In this document: in pieces, positions 11,515-21,772 of the stretch
Layout of the letters: each line of letters opens with the position of its first letter
Numbering within the stretch: the first letter of the stretch is position 1
Notes under the pieces: model-generated
The model's database searches: none
Seen by the model: the letters and a program-made list of their open reading frames with translations, nothing else
What the model was told of the DNA's origin: nothing
Source of the DNA: Pascua guehoae
Lineage: Eukaryota > Basidiomycota > Tremellomycetes > Trichosporonales > Trichosporonaceae
Length of the DNA stretch: 64,000 bases
Direction: 5' to 3'
Assembly (NCBI GenBank): GCA_001600415.1
Contig: BCJX01000002.1
Location: 2,639,553-2,703,552 of the forward strand
Made by a program: the position numbers and the translations under genes

Positions 11515-12095
11515 GGTGGGCGGGTGTGAAGGGGTAAGTTGGGAACGTTGGGTGCTACCAGTCTGGATGCCACGGCACTTATCACTGCACCGTCTTGCCG
11601 TCGTCCACTGCAAGCGTTCCATCATATGTGTGCTGGTAAGTCGCCCCCCCCCCAGGTGATCCTCAGATGGTCCAGTGGTCCGCATGAGACGACTTGCGCA
11701 TGGTACCAAGCGCCCAAGCTGGTGAGCTAGTCGCGCTTGTCGGATCTCGAGCGGGCAAAGCATGGTCGGGAAACGCCAGGAAATGGCCGACATTCATCTC
11801 CGCTCATTTTCCGCTCGATTTCCGACTACCATCCGCCCGTGTTCCGCACTTCCGCCCATGCCCACGCCGTAATCTAGTTCCCAACGCGCCGCGCATGCTC
11901 CGCGATAGCGGCTAGCCGCCTGCGGCGAGCCCCGGAACACACCACATGCGAAGACTAGTCACGGACGGTGCCCCTACGACGGTATGCTGGGCGCATCGAG
12001 CAGTTGTCAGCTTGGTCTCTGGCCAGAGACATCTGTGATATATCAACCACGCCCACGCGCGCTGCCCAGGACATCCAGCCCTACCAACTACCAAC
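11515..12095. promoter_or_regulatory. Divergent promoter of the split oxoprolinase genes
   Basis: The 581 bp between the HyuB-like and HyuA-like starts contain five YTCCG-type boxes in perfect 11-bp register near the middle (listed separately) and a TATAT at about 12030, 60 bp before the HyuA ATG. A C-run at 11645-11654 lies near the HyuB side. Confidence 0.65.
11798..11854 (+). promoter_or_regulatory. Five phased YTCCG boxes at 11-bp period
   Basis: CTCCG 11798, TTCCG 11809, TTCCG 11820, ATCCG 11831 and TTCCG 11842 follow one another at exactly 11 bp, with a sixth TTCCG at 11850 out of phase. The central pair TTCCGCTC-N3-TTCCGACTA at 11809-11828 matches the pair at 2864-2883 in the other cluster promoter at every base outside the spacer. 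The array is 250-330 bp from both start codons. All boxes would lie on one face of the helix. Confidence 0.65.
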
Positions 12096-14573
12096 ATGAC
12101 TGTCGTCCAAGTCCCTCCCCGAAGCATCCGTGTCGCCATCGACCGCGGCGGCACGTTCACCGACGTGCACGCCTCGGTCGTCGACCCCGAAGGCCCCGGT
12201 GGCCGCTCCGAGTTTGTCATCAAGCTCCTCTCCCAGGATCCCGGGAGCTACCGCGACGCGCCGACCGAGGGTATCCGCCGTGTCCTCGAAAAGGTCACGC
12301 AGACGAGCATCCCCCGCGGCACGCCCGTACCTGTCGAGCACATTGGTGAGTACTGGAGCTTTGTGTGTATTGGTCCACGGCTGACCCAAAGACTATGTTC
12401 GCCTCTCGACCACGGTTGCGACCAACGCCCTTCTCGAGCGCAAGGGCCAGGAGCACGCGCTCGTCATCACAAAGGGCTTCCGCGACCTGTTGGAAATTGG
12501 TAACCAGACCCGGCCGCGTATTTTTGACCTCAACATTAAGCGTGCGCTCCCGCTCTACTCGAATGTCGTCGAGGTGGACGAGCGCGTTACCCTTGGTGAG
12601 TAGCTCGTGTGGTCGGACGTGAAAGGGTCTGTTGTGTGGAGTATGATGCCACTGAAGCGACGGAAACTAATTCCCAGTCGGCTACACCAGCGATCCCAAG
12701 CACGCCGAGCACGCCCTCGTGTTCAACGAAGATGGATCAATCAAGAAGCCGTACTCTGGCAAAGCACACAAGGAGCAGGCCGAGTTTTTGTCCGAGAACA
12801 TTGTCCAAGGTCTCAGTGGTGAAGCCGTCCAGATCCTCAAGGAACCTGGTCAGTAGCTAAACTTGTTAGAATTACCAGACGGCACTCGCTTACGCTGTAG
12901 ACCTTGACCAGGTCCGCAAAGACCTGCAGGCCGTGTACGACCGCGGAACACGCGGTATTGCCATCTGCTTTGCGCACTCGTACACGTATCCCGACCACGA
13001 GCTCGCTGTGGGTGACATTGCCAAAGAGGTTGGGTTTACAAACATTTCCATCTCGTCCCAGCTCCTGCCCATGATCAAGATGACCACACGCGGACAGAGT
13101 ACCACGGCCGACGCGTACCTGACACCTATTCTGCGCGAATACCTGCGCGGCTTCTACGCCGGGTTCGAGGGGGGCGAAAAGGGCGGGCTGCACGTCGAGT
13201 TTATGGGATCGGACGGCGGCCTCGTCGAGCTCAGGCACTTTTCAGGCCTGAAGAGTATCCTCTCGGGCCCCGCTGGCGGCGTTGTGGGGTACGCGCTCAC
13301 GAGCTGGGACAGCGAGGAGAAGGCGCCGATCATTGGCTTTGACGTTGGCGGCACGAGTACGGACGTGTCGCGGTTTGCGGGACGGTACGAGTCGGTGGCC
13401 GAGACGACGACTGCGGGGATTGCGATCAACGTGCCCCAGCTTGACATTAATACCGTTGCCGCGGGCGGTGGCAGCTGCTTGACGTACAAGAATGGCTTGT
13501 TCCGAGCTGGTCCCGAGAGCGCGGGTGCGCACCCGGGCCCAGCATGCTACCGCAAGGGCGGACCGCTCGCGCTCACGGACGGCAACCTGTTCCTGGGGCG
13601 CCTCGTGCCCAAGTACTTTCCCAAATGCTTTGGTCCCAACGAGGACGAGGCGCTCGACACCGAGGCGACGCGGCGGCAGTTTGAGCAGCTCGCGAGCGAC
13701 ATCCGCGCGCACACGGGGACGACCAAGGACCTGGACGAGATTGTCTACGGCTTTGTCAAGATTGCCAACGAGACCATGGCGCGGCCGATCCGCGCCCTCA
13801 CCGAGGCGAGGGGGTTCAAGACGAGCGACCACGTCCTGGCGTCATTTGGCGGGGCGGGCGGCCAGCACGCGTGCGAGATTGCCGAGCTGCTCAGCATTGA
13901 CCGCGTCCTCATCCACAAGTTTTCCAGTGTGCTCTCTGCCTACGGCCTGGCGCTTGCAGACCGCGTGTACGAGTTGCAAGAGCCCGCCGCGGTCGTGTAC
14001 GACGACACGTCGCGCCCGGGCCTGCTCAAGCGCCTCGACGCGCTCGGCGGGCGCGTCACCACTGTGCTCGAGGATGCGGGATTCGAGCGCTCGCGCATCC
14101 GCCTCGAACGCCTGCTCAACATGCGCTTTGACGGGTCCGACACGCAGATCATGGTCCTCGCCTCTGGCTCGGACGACTTTGCGGCCGAGTTTAAAAAGGC
14201 ACACATTGCAGAGTTTGGCTTCCTCCTCGACAAGGACATTGTCGTCGAAGACGTCAAGGTGCGCGGTATTGGCCTCTCGTACGACTCGCTCGGCGAGAGC
14301 GCCTTTGCAGAGGTCAAGCGCACAACACTCGCACCCGTCGACCCCACCACCGCAGACCTCACCCAGGAGGTCTATGTCCACGACGGCGATACGGGCAAAG
14401 GAACACGCGTCCAGGCGCCAGTGTACGAGCTCGGACATCTCAAGCCCGGTGCCGCTGTCCAGGGCCCAGCACTCATCATCGACGCCACCCAGACCATCTT
14501 TGTTAATGTCAACTGGAAGGCAATCGTCACGTCCAACCACCTCATGATTGTGCGCGAGGCACCGGCGGCGTAG
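12096..14573 (+). CDS. HyuA-like 5-oxoprolinase subunit (ATP-binding)
   Basis: Exons 12096-12345, 12392-12595, 12678-12848 and 12901-14573 give 765 aa. The ASKHA-type ATPase motifs are clear: [13 protein letters not shown] at residues 14-26 (phosphate-1), [13 protein letters not shown] and [14 protein letters not shown], then [26 protein letters not shown] (about residue 356), [40 protein letters not shown] and [16 protein letters not shown]. These blocks resemble eukaryotic 5-oxoprolinase more than bacterial hydantoinase, so ATP-driven conversion of 5-oxoproline to glutamate is the likeliest reaction. Only the N-terminal half of the usual fused enzyme is present. The HyuB half is the divergent neighbour, and the two sum to 1339 aa. 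Cytosolic location is expected. Confidence 0.94.
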
Positions 14574-16535
14574 GCTTTGGTATTTTAGTTGTGACCGGAC
14601 AAGGGTTGGGTAGCTTTCATGTATGCATTCTCGGATACTCTGGCTGCAACACGAGTTGGTTGCAGGTCAAATGCCACGCCGAGACTCGTGCCACACAGTC
14701 GTGATCTCTTGTACATCTTCTGTGTTTACACCAACGGGGGTGCCTCGGCTCGTCCGGGCCCCCGGTTGCAAAGTCTGAATAGTCTAGTCGGTTAGGGCGT
14801 GGGTCTCATATGATCATATGAGCCTCGAATGAGGTAGCGATCCCAAAACCCGAGTTCGATTCTCGGTTCGGACAGATCTTTTTGAGACCGGCCAGCCCTG
14901 CCCTGCTGCAACCGCTATGGGAGTCTCGAAAAGAGCGAGAAGCCGACTGAAGCCAGGCGCCCATGGGCGATGGTCCCGAACAGCGATACGGGCAGTGAGC
15001 GGCAGTAGACGGCCCGCAGCTTGCATCAGCGTCGTCCATCCGGTCCGAACGAAGACTTGGCATTCAATTCTCGACCGCGTCAGGCATGCTGGCCGGTCCT
15101 TGCTCGACAGTGCGGCCAGTTTGAACGATGGGCAATACAAGGTGTGGCGCTGTCGTCATCATGTGACGAGTATCCTAAACGCCACTCATCATCCTGCGAC
15201 TGAGAGTGGAGGCTCGACGGATTGCGCTCAGCCTACGGCTGGGGGATTTTCAAAACTGGGCCAAGCTCAGTGATTGCTCGATGGCACTCGTAGTTGAGGT
15301 GTATCGCCGAGAGGGCGCTGATGTCGACCATGCCGGCTGCCCCAGCAACTGGCTCAAGTTCAGACTCGCCACAAAGATGCTGCTCGTCACCTCACACGCG
15401 CTAGACAGGCTGGTATAGCCGGGATGGTAAACTCCATCGCTTGGTGGGCTTCTGCGGCGATCATCCACTTCACTTGCAGTCCACAACGTCGATGTACGTG
15501 TGTGGCGTCCACTATTTCCCATCGTCCAAGCACTGTGAGGGGCGGTCAAACTCACTCGTTACGACGCTGAGCGCGGCTCTTGGCTGTTATCGGACAAGAG
15601 CGAGCGGGTGAGATGGAAGGGTGTGAGTCACCGCCTTGTGCTGCCTTGCCGCCGAAAGCCGCGATTGACGCCATTGGACGCCGACCTAGCCCCGTGGCAA
15701 TGGACAAGAAGCGGTAGGCGGCGACACTAACAGGAATCCTCACACAAGCTCGCGTTCCTGTTCCACTTACTCCACATCTCGGTCGATATCGACAAATCAG
15801 AGCGGTTGAAGCCTGGTGTTGGTGTCTCGGTATCTTTGTCATTCGCCACGTACGTGCGTGCCGAGGCGCGCAGCAGCCTCTTGGCATATTGACGCTGCCG
15901 GACCTAAAGTAGAGCGCCGGAGCTCGCACAGGATCACAACAAGTGCAGCTTACACGCAACCGAGTGCCTTGGGCGAGGGTCTCCCGTCCATGAGCCCCGC
16001 AATCGCAATCGCAATGGAGCACTGACGAGGCCAACGTTCCCACCCCTGACACCCCTGACGCTGCTCACCATGCCTCGGCCGCACGATAGACGACCTTGGC
16101 GAACTTTAGACGTGCCCAGCAGTGCATTCGTGGCGGTAAACAGCGGGCTACAGCGGACGAGAACGGACCAGGAACCCGGACGTCCCCTCCACCTCTTGTT
16201 CGAGATCAGCCCCGCCCACCTTTAAAGCCACGTCTCGAGGCGTGGGCAGCTGGGCGGGGCACCTTCTGGGGTCTGTGTGGAGTCTGTGGGGCCAACGCAT
16301 ACCGCAGCAGAATGCCAAGCATAAGCTCTCCTCACAAGCTGACCAGAACTGGCCGGACGACGCCGAGGTGGGGTGGGCATTGGTGCCTGTGGGTGGCATG
16401 AGTTTATGCCATTGCGGCAATGGCAACCGATGAGCCATGTACTATGACGAGGCACGATAGACACGGCGAGCGCAGAGTACATATATCGGCCATGAGCGTG
16501 ACGGTTAGGCGGTTCTCCACTTGGCGCCCGGCACC
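14574..16535. other. Intergenic region containing a tRNA-Met
   Basis: Apart from the tRNA at 14773-14874 I see no supported gene. Open frames at 14917-15273, 15206-15418 and 15552-16052 (minus) have no recognisable features. TATA-like elements CTTTAAAG (about 16221) and CATATATCGG (about 16481) precede the sugar-type MFS gene. Confidence 0.45.
14773..14874 (+). tRNA. tRNA-Met (CAU), elongator type, 29-nt intron
   Basis: GTCTGAA at the 5' end pairs with TTCGGAC at the 3' end with one G-U pair and discriminator A. The T-arm is CCGAG-TTCGATT-CTCGG. Removing 14811-14839, directly after position 37, leaves exactly 73 nt with stem TGGGT/TCCCA around loop CTCATAA, giving anticodon CAT at 14807-14809. 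The U-U mismatch closing the anticodon stem also occurs in elongator tRNA-Met of Schizosaccharomyces pombe and human. TTC in the T-loop and a G1-C72 pair argue against initiator. The intron pairs with the anticodon region through an 18-nt palindrome. An almost identical copy is at 45597-45700. Confidence 0.85.
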
Positions 16536-18660
16536 ATGACAAGCACAAACCACCTCTTGATGGTCCCAAGTGAGTAACCACGTGTGGCGAAACTAGACCC
16601 AAAGACCCAAAGCTGACAACCCAGACAACACCAGTAAGTCTCCGCGTCCACCCCGGTGTCAGTCGCTGACTCACTTCCAGACCCCAAATGGTGGTTGGAC
16701 AAGGGCCTGCGGCAGAACGTGCTGCACTGCGTCGGCTGCTGCCTGTGTGTCTTTTACATTGGCTACGACCAGTCGCTCCTGTCGGCGCTCCAGGCCATCC
16801 CGGCGTGGAACGTCTACTTTGACAATCCAAAGGGCATGTGGCTGGGACTGATTGCCGCCTCGCTCTTCTTCCCCGCCCTCATCACCGTCTTTGTCTCGAG
16901 CTGGATCTCGCAGCGTTTCGGCCGCCGCCCGGCCATCTGGATCGGCGCGTCGTTTATCATTGCCGGCGCGCTCCTGAACGGCCTCGCGCAGAATGTTGGC
17001 CAGTTTATCGGCGGCCGCGCCCTCCTCGGTGCCGGCGGGGCAATGACCAAAGTGTGTGCGGCGCCGTTGCTCAACGAAATCGCCCACCCGCGGCTGCGTG
17101 AGCGCATGGCCTCGTCGTACTATGGCTGGTACTTTGTCGGCTCGACCGTGGCGTCGTGGCTCTGTCGTGAGTACCAGGGCGAGTGTGCATTAGCGAGAAT
17201 TGCCGGATTCCACTGCACTTGCGTTTCGTCACTGACATGCCCAGTCGCGGGCCTCTACATCCCAGGCAACTGGAGCTGGCGCATGCCGTGTGTCTTCCAG
17301 GTCGTCGTGCCCTTCCTGGTCATTCTGATCATCTTCCTCGCCCCCGAGTCGCCGCGTTTCCTCGTGGGAAAGGGCAAGCCCGAAGAGGCCCTGCGCATCC
17401 TGGCAAAGTACCACGCCAACGGCAACGAGGACGACCCGCTCGTCCAGCTCGAGTTCCAGGAGATTGTCGTCGCGCTCGAGTCCGAGGGCGAGGAAAAGGA
17501 CACGTCCTGGCTCGACCTGGTCCGCACACCGGGTAACCGCCGGCGTATTGGCATGGTCGTGCTCATTGGCGTCGGTACAAACTGGGTCGGTAACGCCCTG
17601 ATTGCCTAGTGAGTGTGCTCTGCGGTGCGGGAGTCTACTCCTAGCTCGAGCCGCTGGGCTGCAAATGGCCGAGACAGTACTGACCGCTAGCTACCTCACG
17701 CCCGTCCTCAAGTCGGTCGGCATCACCTCGCCCGTCCAGACGTGCGCCCTCAACGCGGGCCTTGCCATGTGGAACGTCGTCGTCTGCCAGACGGCCGCAA
17801 TGTATCTCACCCCGCGCCTCAGCCGCCGCACGAGTTTCTTTACGAGTCACGGAGGCATGATTATCAACCTCGCCTTCATTACCGGTTTCTCGGCCGCGTT
17901 CCAGAAGGACCCAGTCCACAACGCAAAGCTCGGTCTCGCGACGGTGCCATTCCTCTTCATCTTCTACGGCTTCTACGATATTGGTAAGTGCCTGTACCGT
18001 ACAACGAGGGCGAATACAGAAACGAGCCCAACGGCCACTGGCCCACCTGCACTGGCCCAACTGCAATGCACCTAGTTTCATCTGGCTTCTTCAACAATCA
18101 TGCTGACTCCCAGCCTGGCAGATCCTCCAGTTCCACTACCCGACCGAAATTCTCCCCTTCCGGCTGCGCACAAAGGGTCTCGCCCTCTTTACGGCGTGCC
18201 AGGTCGGCGCCAACTCGTTTAATCAGTTTGTCAACCCCATTGCGCTCGAGAACATCAAGTGGAAGGTGAGTGATCCCAGCAAACGAAAAACACCAACCAC
18301 CCAACCGACCAACCAACCAACCAACCAACCATCCAACCATCCAACCATCCAACCATCCAACCAACCCTCCCTTCTGCACACGCTAACGCACAGTACTACA
18401 TCGTGTACATGGGAATCAATATACTGTACATCGTTTATTTCTACTTCTATTTGATCGACACCCGCGGCCTCCCGCTCGAAGAAGTCACCATGCTCTTCGA
18501 CTACCCGCGCAAGGACGCCCGGCGCCTCGCGCACGAGGAAATGGAGGAACGCGTCCGGCAGGAACAGGAGCGGCAGGGTATCGCGGACAAGGCGGACGGC
18601 GGGAGCTTGAACGGCGGGGACGCGGAAAAGGAGCGCGCCGTTCATGTCGAGAGGGTTTGA
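16536..18660 (+). CDS. Sugar-type MFS transporter with a 9-nt microexon
   Basis: Seven exons (16536-16569, 16625-16633, 16681-17166, 17245-17608, 17691-17983, 18114-18265, 18394-18660) give 534 aa. Sugar-porter landmarks are [14 protein letters not shown] (helix 1), [76 protein letters not shown] and [14 protein letters not shown], then a charged cytosolic tail. It resembles fungal lactose/hexose-type permeases; the sugar is not readable. Exon 2 is ACAACACCA only (16625-16633), flanked by a CTGAC branch with CAG acceptor and a GTAAGT donor. Skipping it would delete three residues in frame. The intron at 18266-18393 carries a tetranucleotide microsatellite. Confidence 0.92.
18294..18364. repeat. 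(CCAA/CCAT)n microsatellite in an intron
   Basis: About 17 tandem tetranucleotides, mostly CCAA with CCAT variants, fill the last intron of the sugar-type MFS gene. Confidence 0.9.
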
Positions 18661-20222
18661 CGTGGCGGTTTGGAGAGGTAAGGAGTCGTCGAGGCCAAAG
18701 TGGGAAGATAAGATCAGATTATTTGTACTAGAATGGCAAGGAGGTGTTGATGCAGCGCAGTGCTTTGTTCGTGGTGTGTCTACTGTTAGTGGGTGGAATG
18801 TCTGGGGGGCAGAGGTCATGTATGGATAAACCAGGATGTTCTGTGTGGGTGTGTTCGCCCAGGGTGATTATTTCGGATACGACCCAAACCCTCCTCCCCG
18901 CTCCCTCCCCCGTCCCCTTCCCCCCCCGCCTCACCCTCTTCCCGCGTCCCATCTCGTAGGCCATCTTCAGTCTAGAGGGACGGCCTATGAATTTCATGAC
19001 CCCTCCGCAACTGCCCCTGCACCCTTGCCTGCTCCTCGCCCCCTCGTCGTACCCCTCCTCGTCCCCTTCTTCGTCCTCCTCACCCNNNNNNNNNNNNNNN
19101 NNNNNNNNNNNNNNNNNNNNNNNNNNNNNNNNNNNNNNNNNNNNNNNNCCCCCGCCCCCGGCCCTCCGCTCTCGTCTTCCCTCATCCCCCACTCCTGCCC
19201 TCCTCCCACGCACTCTCCTGTCCTCCTCGCTGTCCCCCGTGCTGCTGTACAAACACCCCAACTCCCAGGACGGCGAATGAACCAACCATTGTGAGACATG
19301 GCTTTGATCTAACCGCCTTGGGAGAAGTTGTGACGTGCTCTGGGAGAGGCAAACTCTGGAACTTCTTCGGTTGTATACCCGCCCAGTGCCCAGTGAGGGG
19401 GGCGTGATGTAGACGAGCGCGGCAATGCATTCTTGTGACGACGAGACGCGCGCCAAAGAGTCCAACTACAACAACGCCAAAGACTCCGCGAATCCATGTG
19501 TACGAGTCCCACGACACCAACCAGGCTACACCCAAAAGGCTGCGCGTGGAGCGCAGACGTGGGGCTCAATACAGGTACGTCCCGGTCGTGAGACTGCACT
19601 TGAGCTCGGGTACAAGTCAAGCTGTTTGATACTCTCGATCAATGCAACGACACGGCAAGTGGCCATACTGACACTTCCTGCTTGCTGTGGTATGCATTTC
19701 CTGTGCGCGTGTACACGCGTCGTGGGCAGCCGAGCTTAATGTGGCAGTCTCACAACACACCTGTACGCAAGCTCTGCGAGACGCCTGGAACGAGGTGACA
19801 TCCAGATATGGGCGTCGGAATACTCGTTTGCCCAACGTCAAGAACGAAGGGGCGCCCTCCTCTCCGCACGTTCCGTCTGACAATGTTCAAACCAGGGACG
19901 ATCTACCTCTTCCTTAGGAGGGCGCGGCGGCACAGTCTCCAAGGACATACGTGACCCTGTGAAGGGGGTATGATCTCCTTCCCGAGTGACAGTGTCCCAG
20001 CCACAACTTTGACGGTCTGACGCTGCTGACTTCTGGTATCCGCAGGGCAGTACCATGGTAATGAGGTCTCCCACTCTCCCACTTCTCGCTCGCACGCTCG
20101 CTCGTCAGCTCATCAGCTCACCCATAGCCCGATGTTAGACCCCATGTCAGCCCAGTGAACGACGGCTTGGAACAAAGCCTATTTCACTGCATCTAACGCA
20201 ACGACTAACAACATCTGGTTTC
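18661..20222. other. Intergenic region with assembly gap
   Basis: No gene is supported. A C-rich low-complexity stretch (18890-19240) surrounds a run of undetermined bases at 19086-19148, so sequence may be missing. The open frames across the gap are artefacts. Confidence 0.5.
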
Positions 20223-21365
20223 CTACTGCAACGGTGTCAGCATCTGTATACGCGACCGTACGCACAGTGTAGAACTTGCGGTTAGGGTTCTTGCCAAAGA
20301 GGTCCTCACGCAGCTCGGGCAGCATCTGCAAGTCAGCCTGTGTCTTGAAGGATCCAGGGTGCCATCGGTCAACGTTCCCGACGCCTGGGGCCACACACCT
20401 GGTCCTCGAGAATCTTGAGACGGGCCTCGAGCGTGTTGTCAACCTTGATGCGGCCGTGCATGGTTGAGCCAATGATGCCGCCTGCATTGTCGTCGTTGAG
20501 TGACGGGTCAAACGAGATCTCCGACTCGCGTCCCGCAATGTCCTTGTACTTCTTGATTGCGCCGTCGGCCGCCTTCTTGATCACCTCTGCGTCCTTGGGA
20601 CGGTGGGCAACCTCGACGTCCTTTGCGAGGAGGAGGAGGAGCACCTGTGTGTTAGCTGTGTCCGAAGAGGGCTTGACCACAGCTACCCACCTCGAGAATC
20701 AAGAGCTCGAGTGCTTCGGGGTACTCGTTGCCGTCGGCGAGGTCCTTGACCTGCTTGCTGGCGTCGTCGAACAGCGAGTGGAGGTGCTCGTCGCGCCGGC
20801 GCAGGACCTCGAGGCGCGACTGGTTGAGCGCCGTCGACTGCGAGCTGTAGAGTTAGCATGGCTACACACTCCCTCGATTTGTAGCCACGCACATCTTCCA
20901 TCCGACCTGCGCCTGCTTGTACTTCTTCTCGTACTGCGCGTCGATGGCGAGAGACTCTTGACGAACAATCTTGGCCTGTATTGCGGGCACGTTGTACGGG
21001 AGTGATGCGGGGCAAGACGGGCAGAAACGACCAGTGTTGTTGTTGCGAGGGGGAAGGCGCACGATGTCAGCCACCACACTCCAGTCGCCGCCAAACCCGC
21101 ATCTCCGGTGCGCAACTACACACCTTCTCAATGGCAAACTCCTCGTCGGCCTTGACCTGGATCTCACGCGCCTTCTCGCGAGCCTCCTGCGAGATGAACG
21201 CAACCTATATCTTGTCAGCGATCCACACGGTGGAGGCCGCGCATTGCGGTGCGGCCGCGGCCGGCCAGTGATGCCGTCGTTAAGGGCGGCAGCCTCTGTG
21301 CGCACCATCTTGTTCATCTCGGACTGAATCTCCGAGTCATCGAGGGCGCCGGTACGCGAGGACAT
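20223..21365 (-). CDS. VMA4: V-type proton ATPase subunit E
   Basis: Exons 21365-21306, 21204-21124, 20975-20893, 20844-20691, 20644-20399, 20325-20266 and 20225-20223 give 228 aa, the normal size for the family. Subunit E forms the peripheral stalk with subunit G and links V1 to V0. Conserved blocks are MNKMVAFISQEAREKAREI, KADEEFAIEKAKIVRQE, LAIDAQYEKKYKQAQV, LNQSRLEVLRRRDEHL, and the C-terminal LPELRED with NPNRKFYT. A 40-nt intron (20265-20226, branch GCTGAC, acceptor GCAG) puts the stop codon alone in the last exon, ending at KFYT as in homologues. If that intron is retained, the frame continues 28 residues to a stop at 20179. Confidence 0.93.
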
Positions 21366-21772
21366 GTTGGGCAGTGTGGACTGGTATGGCAAGAGTGGGG
21401 AGATGTAGAGGTTTGTATCGACGAGATCAGGTCGTCGTCGATCGCGGTACTACTGTAGAGGGCAGTTGCAACGGGTTCTACTGTACTGTAGTGGTGGTGG
21501 TGGTGACGGCTGTGGGTGCATGGGGGTGCAGTGCACAGCGTCACCCGTTCAGGGACACCAACAGGTACCAACCACACACACTTTGTTTCATCCTCCCATT
21601 TATGCTCGTGTTCCGCCATTTCCTTTCCCACTTGCCCTTCCCTTTCCCTCCACCTGATGCCCCTGTGTTATTGACGCCGACCCTCATGAACCAAAGAACC
21701 CCCCCCGACGCGTCGAGACAAGGTCATTCAGCTTTCAACTCCTCGCACCCATCCATTCCCATCCATCCAACC
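21366..21772. promoter_or_regulatory. Divergent promoter, VMA4 / HAT1
   Basis: A 407-bp spacer separates two start codons pointing away from each other. A (GGT)n-like stretch at 21490-21510 and a pyrimidine-rich part near HAT1 are the only visible features. Confidence 0.45.

Noticed and set aside
14773..14874. Alternative tRNA identities (for example Ile or Glu) from an unspliced reading
   Set aside because: Only excision after position 37 yields a 73-nt cloverleaf with a seven-base loop and U33. This gives CAU, and the T-loop rules out the initiator class.
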